NCBI GenBank assembly: GCA_022828595.1 | Contig: JAKGHH010000004.1 | Coordinates: forward strand, 52,006,922-52,070,921 | Direction: 5' to 3' | Source of the DNA: Nelumbo lutea | Taxonomy: Eukaryota > Streptophyta > Magnoliopsida > Proteales > Nelumbonaceae | DNA: 64,000 nt | Part shown: positions 1-9,970 of the stretch, in pieces | Layout of the letters: each line of letters starts with the position of its first letter | How positions within the stretch are numbered: the stretch's first letter is position 1 | Program-made: the position numbers and the translations under genes | Notes under the pieces: model-generated | Seen by the model: only the letters and a program-made list of their open reading frames with translations | Database searches by the model: none | What the model was told of the DNA's origin: nothing

Positions 1-307
1 TTCAATCTTTATAGTGGGTTAGACTTTTCTAAGTTAATATCTATCATGAGACTTGATGATAATCTTAATTAGGAGAAAATATAGTGATTACGATTAAGGC
101 TTGCAAAGGAAAAGTCATATTTGTTTATTCTCCCAAATATGCTTGTCATGGAAATATGCTTATCTTTAGGGGAAGTATAAATATGCTTCCCCTCCTCTGA
201 TTATGTCAAACGGGGAGAAGAGAACATATATTGCAAAAATAGTGTATAATAAAAGGGAAAACAACAAAAGTTTAAAAGTCTATACTATAAATTTTTGGAA
301 AAATTAT
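1..307 (+). mobile_element. 3' untranslated region of an older Sirevirus-like Copia element
   Basis: The stretch has no ORF. It contains short purine tracts such as ggggaag near 171 and cggggagaag near 211-220. Together with 5049-5217, on the far side of the nested Copia, it looks like the non-coding 3' region of a Sirevirus, where several polypurine tracts precede the 3' LTR (known of that genus). That the two parts were once continuous is inferred from the flanking short repeat aattat at 302-307 and 5049-5054. Confidence 0.4.
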
Positions 308-677
308 TGATGGTTGATAATGATGGTAACAGCAAATACTGTAAAAAAATAAGATAGAAAAAAAAAAACAGAGTAGAACTTGGTTGAACGAGAGAAAAGT
401 TTAGTAGTATTCTGAATTTTCTCTCTTATATATCGAACCAGTACAGAGGTTTATTTATACTAGATGAAGTCGGTTGAAGGTGAACCGACTTACATTGGAC
501 TTGGGCTGACATTAATTACCTTGGGAGAAGAATCGACAGACCTTGGGAATTAACTAGATTTGGAAGATGCAACGAGTTACATTGGAATGAAACAAAAAAC
601 ATTGAAAATAGATTATCTTTACTGATATTCGAGAGAGTTCATTTAACGACTTCTAAAAATGTGTACCAACATTTAAT
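308..677 (-). repeat. 3' LTR of the Copia element
   Basis: This is about 370 bp and is repeated at 4682-5048. On the minus strand it starts ATTAAATGTTGG or TGTTGG and ends CCATCA. The gag-pol stop codon TAA (673-675) lies at the internal edge of this LTR, so the coding region runs right up to, or just into, the LTR. A purine-rich AATGAGGAAT just before it could serve as the polypurine tract. Confidence 0.9.
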
Positions 678-3600
678 ATTCCTCATTGGTGCACATTTCA
701 GCAACTCCAATCATGTCTCGTAACAATTCGAACTCGCCTTTTGGTAGAGCCTTTGTGAATATATTAGCTAACTGTTCTTCAGTTTTGCAATGTTGAGCTC
801 TATTTCTTTGTTTCCTTCTGCTTCTCTGATAAAGTGATACTTGATGCCAATATGTTTGGTTCTGCTGTGAAATATGGGATTCTTTGCCATTGCAATAGCA
901 GATTTGCTATCGCATTAGATTTCAGTAGCACCAACTTGTGATTCTCCCATGTCATCAAATATTCTTTTGAGCCATATAGCTTGGCTCGTTGTTATTGCTA
1001 CTGCAATATATTCTGCTTCAGCTGATGATTGGGCAACAGTTGCTTGCTTCTTTGAAGCCCAAGAAAATATCCCTGATCCAAGTGTGAAAGCATAACCAGA
1101 TGTGCTTTTCATGTCATCAACCGAACCTGCCAAGTCACTGTCGGTGTAGCCAATGAGCTTAGAGTCATGTGTGACTCTGTACCAAATTCCATAGCTCTTT
1201 GTACCTTGCAAATACCTTAGTATTCTTTTAGCTGCTCCAAGGTGGACTTGACTTGGATTCTGCATGAATCTTGATAGTAGACTAACTACATACATGATGC
1301 CTGGTCTTGTAGCAGTTAAATAGAGAAGACTTCCAATCATACTTCGAAATTGTGATTCATTTGCCTTAGGTGAGCCATATTCCTTTTTGTATGCTTTAGT
1401 GTTGTCTAATGGAGTGGAGACTGTTTTGCACCCCTTCATTTTGAATTTCTTCAAAAGAGTTTTTGTATACTTCTTTTGTGAGATGAATGTCCATTCTTCT
1501 TCTTGAGATATTTCAATTCCAAGAAAATAGTGCATTAGGCCTAAATCAGTCATCTCAAAAGTCTTCATCATGTCTTCTTTAAACTTCTTGACCATCTTCT
1601 CATTATTTCCAGTATAAATGAGATCATCAACATATAAAGAAGCAATGAGAGTGTCATTTGTACCTTGAGTCTTGATGTAGAGTGTTGGCTCACTATAGCT
1701 CCTCCTGAATCCTTGCTCCAAGAAGTAATTGTCGATTCTGCTGTACCAAGCTCGCGGAGCTTGTTTTAAGCCATATAATGCATTCTTTAATCTGAGAACT
1801 TTGTCTTCTTGTCCTTGCACCACGAACCCTTGAGGTTGCTCCACATAGATTTCCTCCTTAAGATAGCCATTGAGGAATGCAGATTTCACATCAAGTTGAA
1901 AAGTTTTCCATTTCTTCTGTGCAGCAAGTGCTATCAACGCCCTGATTGTGTCAAGGCGAGCAACTAGAGCAAATGTCTCATTGTAGTCGATACCGTATTG
2001 TTTTGAGTATTCTTTGGCAACTAGCCTTGCTTTAAGCTTATGGATTGAGCCATCTGAGTTAAACTTTGTCTTCTAGACCCACTTAACTCTAATAGTGTCT
2101 TTGTCTTGTGGACGATCCACAAACTCCCAAGTCTCATTTTTTTCAATTATTTTTATCTCTTCATTCATAGCTTTTCTCCATTTTTCTTCCTTAAAAGCTT
2201 CTTCAAAGCTTTCTGGTTCTATGATTATCAAGTTGCATGTCTCATATATTTCTGTTAAGGATTTAGTTCACCTTGGTGGTGAGTCCGGAGTAGACTGTGA
2301 AGCTTGTTCCGGTTCTGATTGTGTTGGCGAACTGATTTGATCACGATCTTCTTCAATTCTTTGACTTGGTAATAGAGGCAAGTTGATAGTGTTTCTTTCA
2401 ACTTCTTTTGTCTCCCAATTGTATGCAGCATCTTTGTCAAAGCTTATGTCTCGATTGATTATGAGTTTTTCTTTCCTTAAGTTATAGACTCGATAGCCTT
2501 TTGATTGAGTGTTATAGCCTAAGAAAATTCCTTTTTCAGTCTTTTCATCCAGTTTGCCTCTTTTCTCTTGTGGGACATGTGTGTAGCATATGTATCCGAA
2601 AACTCTGAGATGCTTTGCTGATGGTTTTTGCCCACTCCAAGCTTCAATTGGTGTCCTATCTTGCATAGTTTTAGTAAGACATCTGTTGAACAGATAGACA
2701 ACAGTGCTTACTGCCTCTGCCCAAAAAATTTTGGGAATACCTTTTTCCATAAGCATGGCTCTTGTAATCTCCATAACAGCTCTGTTTTTTCTTTTGGATA
2801 CTCCATTATGTTTTAGAGTGAACCCGACTGTAACTTGATGCTCCATGCCTTCATCTTCACAGAACTTGTTAAATTCATTAGAGGTATATTCTTTGCCTTT
2901 GTTATTTCTTATGGTCTTAATGTTGTGACCACTTTGCTTCTCAACACGGGCTTTGAATTTTTTAAAAATATCGAAAACCTACGATTTTTCTCACAATAAA
3001 TAAACCCATGTCATTCTAGTATAATCATCAATGAAGAGGATAAAATACCTGTTTTGATTATTTGATGGAGTACGCATTGGACCACAAACATCTGTATGAA
3101 TTAACTCCAATGGTACTTTGGCTCTCCAAGCTTTGCCGGATGGAAATGGTTGTCGATGTTGTTTTCCGAGCATACACCATTCACAGACATTGTTGAACTC
3201 CTTGATGGCTGGTAGGTCATGTATCATGTTCTTCTGCTGAAGAATCCTTAATCCATGGAAATTATAGTGTCCAAATCTTCTATGCCATAGCCACGACTCG
3301 TCCACTTGTGCTTGCATTGCAATATAACTTGCATCTTTCCATTGAATGGGAAATCACCTATTTTCTGTCATTTTTGTTTTTGCAATTTCAAGGGATTTGT
3401 CTTGCTTATCATAGATTGTGCAAGAGTTTCACTCAAAACGTAGAGAGTAGCCTCTTTCTATCATTTGGCCCACACTAAGTAGATTTTGATCAATGTTAGG
3501 GACCAAAAGTACATCATTTATGTATTTCTTGCCTTGTTTGGTGTCAACAACAATGGTGCCTTTATCTGTTGCTTCCATGAAGTCGTCATTACCAATTTTG

Positions 3601-4628
3601 ACTTTTGTCTTGATTTTATCAAGGCTATGGAAGATGCCTTCATTTTTAGTCATGTGATTACAACACCCACTGTCAAGATACCAAGTATCCTTTTTTTCTT
3701 CTATTGCAGAATGACAAGCATGAAAGAGATTATTTTCCTCATCTTTCTTTTTTGAAAAATTAGATTGATGGGTTTTCTTGAATCTACAAACTTTTTCAAC
3801 ATGGCCAAATTTTTTACAGTTTTGGCACTGTAGTTTTCCTTTAAACCAGCAATCTTTCTCCAAGTGATTTATCTTCTTGCAAATACCACATGAAGAAAAC
3901 TTGTCATTATTTTCTTTTGGTTTTCCTTGTGACTTTCTTCCATCAACTTTTGGTTTATGAGACCGTAGATTAACTTTAGACTGAAAGGCAGATTCAACTG
4001 AATTTTCATTCTGCCTATCACGCCTATTTTCATATGTCTTGAGAGAGCCCATCAATTCTGTTGGTGATAATGTTTCTAGATCCTTTGTTTCTTCTATCAC
4101 CGAAATTATTTGATCATATCTCTCTGTGCAAGAGATTAGAATTTTTTTGACTATTTTCTTGTCAGAAATAGTCTCCCCATAGGCTCTCATTTGATTTACT
4201 ATTCCTTTTATTCTAGAATAGTAATCTTTTGCAGCTTCATTATCCTTCATCTTAAGATTTTCAAAATCCCTTCTAAACTTCTACAATTTAACAGTGCGTA
4301 CCTTGACAGATCCTTGAAACTCCTCTTGCAGTGTATCCCATGCTTCTTTTACAGTTGATGCGCCCATGATTCGAGGAAATATCTCCTCAGCCATTGCTTG
4401 CTGTAAGCAGAATAGTGCTTGACAATCCTTTTGTTGATTTTCTTCATAGATCTTATTTTGACTTGCTGAAAGAGTAGAGGTGTCTTCAGCAATGCAGAAT
4501 CCTTCCTCAACGATTCTCCATAAACTTTGTGACCGAAAATAGGTCTTTATTTTGATAGACTAGAAGTCATAGTTTTCTCCATTGAAGATTGGAAGAGAAA
4601 GGGTGGAACGATTGGCTTATGCACACAT
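673..4628 (-). pseudogene. Copia gag-pol polyprotein, degenerate
   Basis: One frame can be followed from an ATG at 4626-4628 down to a TAA at 673-675, about 1,318 codons. In order it shows a gag domain, a zinc knuckle (CQNCKKFGHVEKVC near 3830), the protease motif DSG (in WYLDSG, near 3670), the integrase HHCC region and HTDVCGP (3080-3290), reverse transcriptase with intact YVDD (near 1630), and RNase H. Ten in-frame stops interrupt it: 4617, 4560, 4281, 3429, 3354, 2991, 2979, 2268, 2073 and 915 (lowest coordinate of each codon). One base is missing near 795-800, within RNase H. There is no other frame shift, so the decay is almost purely by point mutation. It cannot make a functional polyprotein. 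Confidence 0.95.
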
Positions 4629-4668
4629 TGTTTAGAAGAACTCACGCCCAAGAGATTTGATCGAATGT

Positions 4669-4680
4669 GATCTGATACCA
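4669..4680 (-). promoter_or_regulatory. Primer-binding site (initiator tRNA-Met type)
   Basis: On the minus strand the sequence one base past the 5' LTR reads TGGTATCAGATC. Its first ten bases match the tRNA-iMet complement TGGTATCAGAGC that is usual for plant Copia elements. This fixes both the element's orientation and the inner edge of the right LTR. Confidence 0.85.
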
Positions 4681-4681
4681 C

Positions 4682-5048
4682 TGATGGTTGATAATGATAG
4701 TAACAACAAATACTGTAAAAAAATAAGATAGAAAAAAAAACAGAGTAGAACTTGGTTGAATGAGAGAAAGGTTTTTTAGTATTCTGATTTTTCTCTCTTC
4801 TGTATCGAACCGGTACAGATGTCTATTTATACTAGATGAAGTCGGTTGAAGGTGAACCGACTTACATTGGACTTGGGCTGACATTAATTACCTTGGGAGA
4901 AGAATCGACAGACCTTGGGAATTAACTAGATTTGGAAGATGCAACGAGTTACATTGGAATGAAACAAAAACATTGAAAATAGATTATCTTTACTGATCTT
5001 CGAGAGAGTTCATTTAACGACTTCTGAAAATGTGTACCAACATTTAAT
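4682..5048 (-). repeat. 5' LTR of the Copia element
   Basis: This is about 367 bp, a direct repeat of 308-677. The differences are mostly single substitutions and A-run length. It abuts the primer-binding site on its left. Confidence 0.9.
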
Positions 5049-6615
5049 AATTATTCTATGATCCATAGGGAGCAAAAGTAAAGTTTGCTGAAAATGAGTT
5101 TTGAAGGAATTATAAGGGGGAGTGTTTTCAATAATATGATTTTTTTGGTGAATCTTTCCTCCACTTCTCATTTTTGCAATATGATGGTTTGCCATCATCA
5201 AAACTAGGGAGATTGTTTGTTGTAAAGCCAAATGTGTTACAATGATAGCAAATGTTTGAGTCTTGTAGCCACAAATGTGCTTAAGTTAAAAGCTTATAAA
5301 AGTTGTAAGCATGGTTTTATCTTTTCAATAGAGATTTTCAAGAGGAAATACGTTAAAAAGGTTGTGTAGCTCAAGCTTTAATTGTCATTAGTTCAAGAAA
5401 TCAACCACTAGGAAAGAAGACAATAAGCTGCTTAAATTTTGGATTACATAAGAAATCAAAGTAGTTGGAGCCCGAAGAAAGTTGTGTTGTTCATATGCTG
5501 AAAAAATCAAATCTAGAAATGAAGCGTCCCATCTAAGTTGAGTTTAAAGTGTCATATCTTTTTTTTTAGAATTTGTATGTAAATCAAGTTGATAAATAGT
5601 AAATTAGATATAAAATATTTTACATATAATGTTGGACCTTAGGAGGATGGATCAATCTTTTGCATTGAACTCCAAGACTTGATGGTTTAGGATTGGGAGT
5701 CAACCCTTACCTTGGAAAGATGGCTCATGGTTTAAATCAAGTAGAAATGGATGCTCAAAGTTGACCCATGGATATTAGAAGTCGACCTATGAGATAAGGA
5801 ATCATCCCCAAGTTTGAATTTTTCAAGGTAATAAGGAGTGGACCTCAATTCATCAAGAGATGACTCTTGAGTGGAACTTTATTATTTAATTAATAGCCCA
5901 CATTTAATGTTCTAAGTTGAAAGAGTAAAATGAGCATTTAACTCTGGACCCATTGAGTAATGATAAAGCACCCATTATGTACTTAAACTTCAGAACTCTA
6001 CTTGAATCAATGATGAAAAAGAAAATGTGAAAATCACAATTTTGAAATGAGCTAATTAAAAAGGGGAAATTTTGAGCTAATTGATATACTAATTAATGAG
6101 TTGAAGAAAAAAGGGAAATTTATTTAAAGTTCATTTTATGTCTCTAGTAAGCTGAGTAATTTCAAAGTGTAAAGGTGCAATCAACTCCTAGGAGAGTTGA
6201 ACCACTATAAATCTTGTATTGATTTGTTTATTTATCTTTTTGCACTCTTCAATCTCAAATTCATCATCAACATTCAAGTCATTGCCATTAAGGAGGCTTA
6301 AAGTTAGCAATAGTTTTATTAACAACATTCTTTAAGCAACATGTCTATTAGCTTCAATAAACACATTCAATAACAATTACAACTCAGTAACAAAACTAAC
6401 TATTTATACTTCTATAAATTGAAGCTAAGCATGTTCATTTATTGTCCAAAGATACTTTTCATTTATAATATATTTTGTTTGATTATGTTGAATAATTAAG
6501 TTAGACTGTAGCTATTTAATATATAATAAAAATGAAAAGAAGTTAGGGGTGAAGGAAAATTTTTATTGCAACCCAATTCGCCCCCTCCCTCTTAGGGTAG
6601 CCACCTAGGAAACTA
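5049..6615 (+). mobile_element. Sirevirus-like Copia 3' end: polypurine tracts plus LTR
   Basis: The tract agggggag near 5115 and the context gccatcatcaaaactaggga before 5211 resemble the multiple polypurine tracts that precede Sirevirus 3' LTRs. The LTR would start at about 5218 (TGTTGTAAAG). It runs about 1.4 kb to a C-rich segment (ccaattcgccccctccct near 6575-6592), which resembles the C-rich end of Sirevirus-type LTRs as I remember it. No internal coding region remains on the right side. The right boundary is approximate. Confidence 0.45.
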
Positions 6616-7064
6616 CCACCCATTATAAGGTTCCTAGGCCACTTCTAAAAGTAATAAGTTAACAAAACTCAAGCACTACTACTGGGAAACACTAAACTAG
6701 GTATAACCAAAGGTGTTTACACACGAAACGTAAATAGGTTAAATTGAAATTAGGTTAATAATGCATCCTCACTAAAACCACTAATCTAGATATATTATTT
6801 AGGTTCTCATGATCTTGAAAAGGAAGATTCTCAAGAAATATATTTAGCAGCACTACTATCAATCTCCTTAAACCATCCACAACTTATCTTCCAAACAAAT
6901 CACTAGCTTGGTCACACAACGAGAAAAGAATAAAAAGGGATCTCTTATATGTGTGATCAATCCTAAAATGCCCCACTTACCATCTTTGATCAATGAAATC
7001 TTATCTTGAGAAAGGAAAAAAAGAAATAAATGTGAACAGAAAGTTTGATTCTAAGGCAAAATAT
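6616..7064. other. Intergenic; possible leader of a small minus-strand Copia
   Basis: No ORF or recognisable coding similarity is visible. The position just inside the primer-binding site at 7065-7076 would suit the 5' leader of a Copia element whose coding region is gone. Confidence 0.3.
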
Positions 7065-7420
7065 GCTTTGATACCATGGTATTTACCATAGGATCAAGAG
7101 AGAAGATAGAGATGAATGAAAAAGAATTTAGGGTGCCAAATCAATTGGTGGCTTCCCTATTCTATTATTATTTATAGGGTACCAATTGTAATGGTATAAA
7201 ATTACACTTATACCCCTATTTTAACAATATCTTAAAATTTCTATAGTTTCCTCTAATATTTTGTATTTTCGATTTCTCCTCATTAAGCTGGGCATCTCAC
7301 TTAATGAACCATTTATAATATGGTATGATAATTTGTCACCTATCTCGCTATTACAAGTTCTCAAGAAAACTTAGGTTTAATTTAGTAAGACCGAACTGAT
7401 TGTTGGTATCATACCCATTA
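7065..7420 (-). mobile_element. Copia LTR with primer-binding site (relic)
   Basis: On the minus strand TGGTATCAAAGC (7065-7076) is an 11/12 match to the initiator tRNA-Met primer-binding site. It directly follows a sequence ending TAAATACCA. The adjacent AT-rich block from 7077 rightward contains a TATA-like tract (minus strand of ccctataaat-type sequence near 7180). It would be a 5' LTR of about 0.35 kb. The outer end is not defined. Confidence 0.4.
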
Positions 7421-7901
7421 GTTTGTGGGGGTTGTTCAAGATAAGGTGGTTATCCTACCATTAAGCACATTAGTGAATTGTATATATCTCTTAAACTATA
7501 CATACAATTTTTTTTTGGGAAAAATTATACGTACATGCAAATTCTAGAGTGAAAGTATGCATACCTACATATAATATAAATATATATATCTTCTTTCTTT
7601 CCTCACTTCTTCATTGAACAGGACTTGAACTTGCTTTCTTATACTAATATTTAGGGATTATGTTATTTATAATCTAAACCTAAAATCACTTTTTTAGAAC
7701 ATCTATATTTCTTCTTAAAGAAACATCACTAATTTAAAAGAGCATGAAATGTAAAATGTAGAGTTTATCACATTAAGAAAAATGAAAATAATGATAACAA
7801 CTATAATGATGATAACAACAAAGGGTCATTGGCTTCAAATAAAGAAAAAAAAAATGTTATTATTCAAAAGAAACCTATAGATATAATACTCAAAAATTTA
7901 C
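7421..7901. other. AT-rich, no recognised feature
   Basis: I looked on the minus strand for the next CAX exon, which should follow 7902 and encode a GGLLNATFGN-type segment, and did not find it here. The stretch holds simple A/T runs only. Confidence 0.5.
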
Positions 7902-8431
7902 CCGTTTCTCCAGTATAAAAAGCCAATTGCCTATAATAAAAAGAAAGTAAATTATTATTATTAAGTGTTAATAAAATTGATCGTACAATTACAAAATAAT
8001 ACTAATGAAAAATGCTGAATCACACAAGGGAACTATATGAATTCTTACTCTGTGGCATAACCTAAACGTTCAGCCAAGGGTGCAATACCCAATAAGCTAA
8101 AAATGAAGACCCAACCCTACAAGCCACTTTAAGTAATCAATAAACTTAAAATGATGAGTATTTTGATATATATATATATATATATATATAGGTGTATATA
8201 ACTTACATGATGGCCTGACAAATTATTGACCAAGATTGCGAGAGGACCAAACGGCATAAGTAAATTAATTTTGGTTGTAAAGATTACAACCTTTATGCTT
8301 TTAATCAAATTATTCTTCATATAGGTACGTTGAGATGCATCCAAAGTCAGTGGCTTTCTAAAAAATGGAATTGGAGTATTAAAGCTCTGTTCTTCAAGAT
8401 CAAGAATAGTCCTTTCATTGAATGATTTCAT
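7902..8431 (-). pseudogene. Vacuolar cation/proton exchanger (CAX type), partial gene: three consecutive coding exons
   Basis: Exon 8207-8431 encodes 75 residues including LLMPFGPLAILV, the first membrane segment of the CAX2-like group. It is bounded by an AG acceptor and GTAAGT. Exon 8049-8116 encodes GWVFIFSLLGIAPLAERLGYATE and ends in GTAAGA. Exon 7902-7930 (29 bp) gives QLAFYTGET and ends at a GTAAAT. All phases join correctly. CAX proteins move Ca2+ and other cations into the vacuole in exchange for protons (family knowledge). The rest of the protein (GGLLNATFGN repeat region, about 300 residues) is not found down to position 1. Either the gene is truncated, or its remaining exons lie off the left edge beyond an intron filled by the transposon nest. 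The exons themselves carry no stop. Confidence 0.85.
8166..8190. repeat. (AT)n microsatellite
   Basis: An uninterrupted AT dinucleotide run lies in the intron between two CAX exons, just past the GTAAGT donor. Confidence 0.95.
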
Positions 8432-8843
8432 CTGTGCAACAACATCCTTTTTGTTAATAAATATTATGAAAGAATAGTAGATCTATTTCGTATACGTTTA
8501 AAATAAAAATCCTATTTATACTTTATTAATATCTATTATAAGTGGAATTAAAGGATAAAGTTTAAAATATTTAAATATATAATAAAAAATTCTGTGAAGC
8601 TTATTAGTGAGTTTACATAATAATACAATATTCTAAAATATGTAAAGGAATGATTCACCCCACATTTGGCTTTCCTCGTAATTATATTTTCTATAATAAA
8701 TGTATAAATTCTAACCACCTAAAATACGAGCCCAAAAAATAAAAATATATATAGTTTTGAGATGATTATTCTAATTTATATTATATGAATGAAGCTACCA
8801 TAGGCTTACATCAAAATGAAAAATAAATAAAATAGAAACTTAC

Positions 8844-8925
8844 TTCAAGATGACAATCGATTCCATCCAATTTGGATTGATTATGTATCTTCTATACAAT
8901 GATAATAAGTAATCCATCGTTAACC
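8844..8925 (-). other. Possible upstream (5' UTR or first) exon of the CAX-like gene
   Basis: On the minus strand a segment ends in GAA followed by GTAAGT at 8838-8843, a consensus donor lined up with the acceptor before 8431. Reading from an ATG in this segment meets a TAG after 14 codons. It could only be a non-coding leader exon with the start codon at 8429-8431, or part of a decayed coding exon. Support is weak. Confidence 0.3.
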
Positions 8926-8929
8926 ACAA

Positions 8930-9420
8930 GCATCACTGCAAAACACATTTAAATATTTTATAAAAAAATGAAAGATCTCCAATAAATAATTATCAATTTT
9001 TATAATTATTTAAGAGAAAGAAAAGTTTAAATAATATAAAGATTTACCTTATGGTTCTTGTCTTAAAATGTTAAAACCTACAAGTATAGTTATTATTCTC
9101 TACTTGTAAGATTGCATGCTATGCATGTGCATAAGTATTATCCATATATATGATATATGGTATTTGGATTTAACTTTTGTGACCTTTGTTTAAGCTTACT
9201 TTCCTTTATGTTAATTAGACAAACAAAAGGAAAAGAATATTAAGAATATGATCATTAAGAATTTATTTTTTATTTATCCATGAGATTTTAGTATTTGGTG
9301 TTTTATTAAGACTAGCTTAATCAAATAGGTCTATTAGGCCTCTTAAAAAATTCTTTAAATAGACCCATTAGAATTTAAATCTATTCAAATTGGTATCCTC
9401 CCAAACTCATTGGGCAAAAG
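8930..9420. other. AT-rich intergenic, nothing recognised
   Basis: No ORF above background, no inverted or tandem repeat by eye. Confidence 0.5.
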
Positions 9421-9970
9421 AGACGTAGTGACTTCGTCTAACTTCATTATACCTTCTCTATACAAAAATGTTCTTACCAAATTTTCATATGAATTAAGAA
9501 GTGTGATAAGAAGCAAAAGGCACTATCTTCTTTCTCTATATTGACATAAACTTCTCCTAGTTGATCCAAGGTACGGTTAAACATGTTTAGGTGTTCTAGG
9601 AGATTTCTACCTTCTTACATTTCAACCCTATATAATTATCATTTTAGATATAGTTTTATGATCAAGTTTATCCCGAAATAATGCTTTTTTATATCTTTTC
9701 CCACAATTTTCGCATAGAACGTTCCTTTGTAATATTAAATTTAATATCTTATTTAAGAGTAATCGAATCATACTATTACATTTCAACTCCATGTCCTCTC
9801 AATTAGCATTCTTTATGGCTTCTAGTTTCAAATTTTTTGTTTCCATTTTCTTTTTCATAAAACCTTTCAATTTGGAATTAAGAAATCATACCTTTTGTTT
9901 CCATTTTCCCTCATGAAATTTCAAAAATACCTTACTTACACCAACCTAGAAACTCTGATAAGGCTATTGG
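9420..9970 (-). pseudogene. Copia gag relic (UBN2-type)
   Basis: The minus-strand translation gives a broken gag fragment. The segments EGRNLLEHLNMFNRTLDQLG and VNIEKEDSAFCFLSHF (about 9490-9600) match the conserved part of plant Copia gag, where the family has a drop-out such as LNxFNxIxxQL and DxxxLLLxSLP. Several stops interrupt it. A weak primer-binding-site-like TTATCAGAG lies near 9956-9964 on the minus strand. Confidence 0.5.

Larger units (their letters stand above)
308..5048 (-). mobile_element. Ty1/Copia LTR retrotransposon with both LTRs, coding region dead
   Basis: A 4.7 kb element lies on the minus strand. Its LTRs (308-677 and 4682-5048) are about 96% identical by eye, with roughly 15 substitutions plus A-run indels. 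A primer-binding site next to the right LTR matches the initiator methionine tRNA type. The short direct repeat aattat at 302-307 and 5049-5054 is the likely target duplication if the LTR begins ATTAAATGTTGG on the minus strand; starting at TGTTGG instead gives no matching repeat. The single gag-pol frame holds ten in-frame stops and one 1-base frameshift. The element is inserted in the tail of an older Sirevirus-like copy. Confidence 0.93.

Noticed and set aside
171..193. Short palindrome ggggaag...cttcccc
   Set aside because: A 7-bp stem in Sirevirus 3' UTR; too short to claim a terminator or hairpin function.
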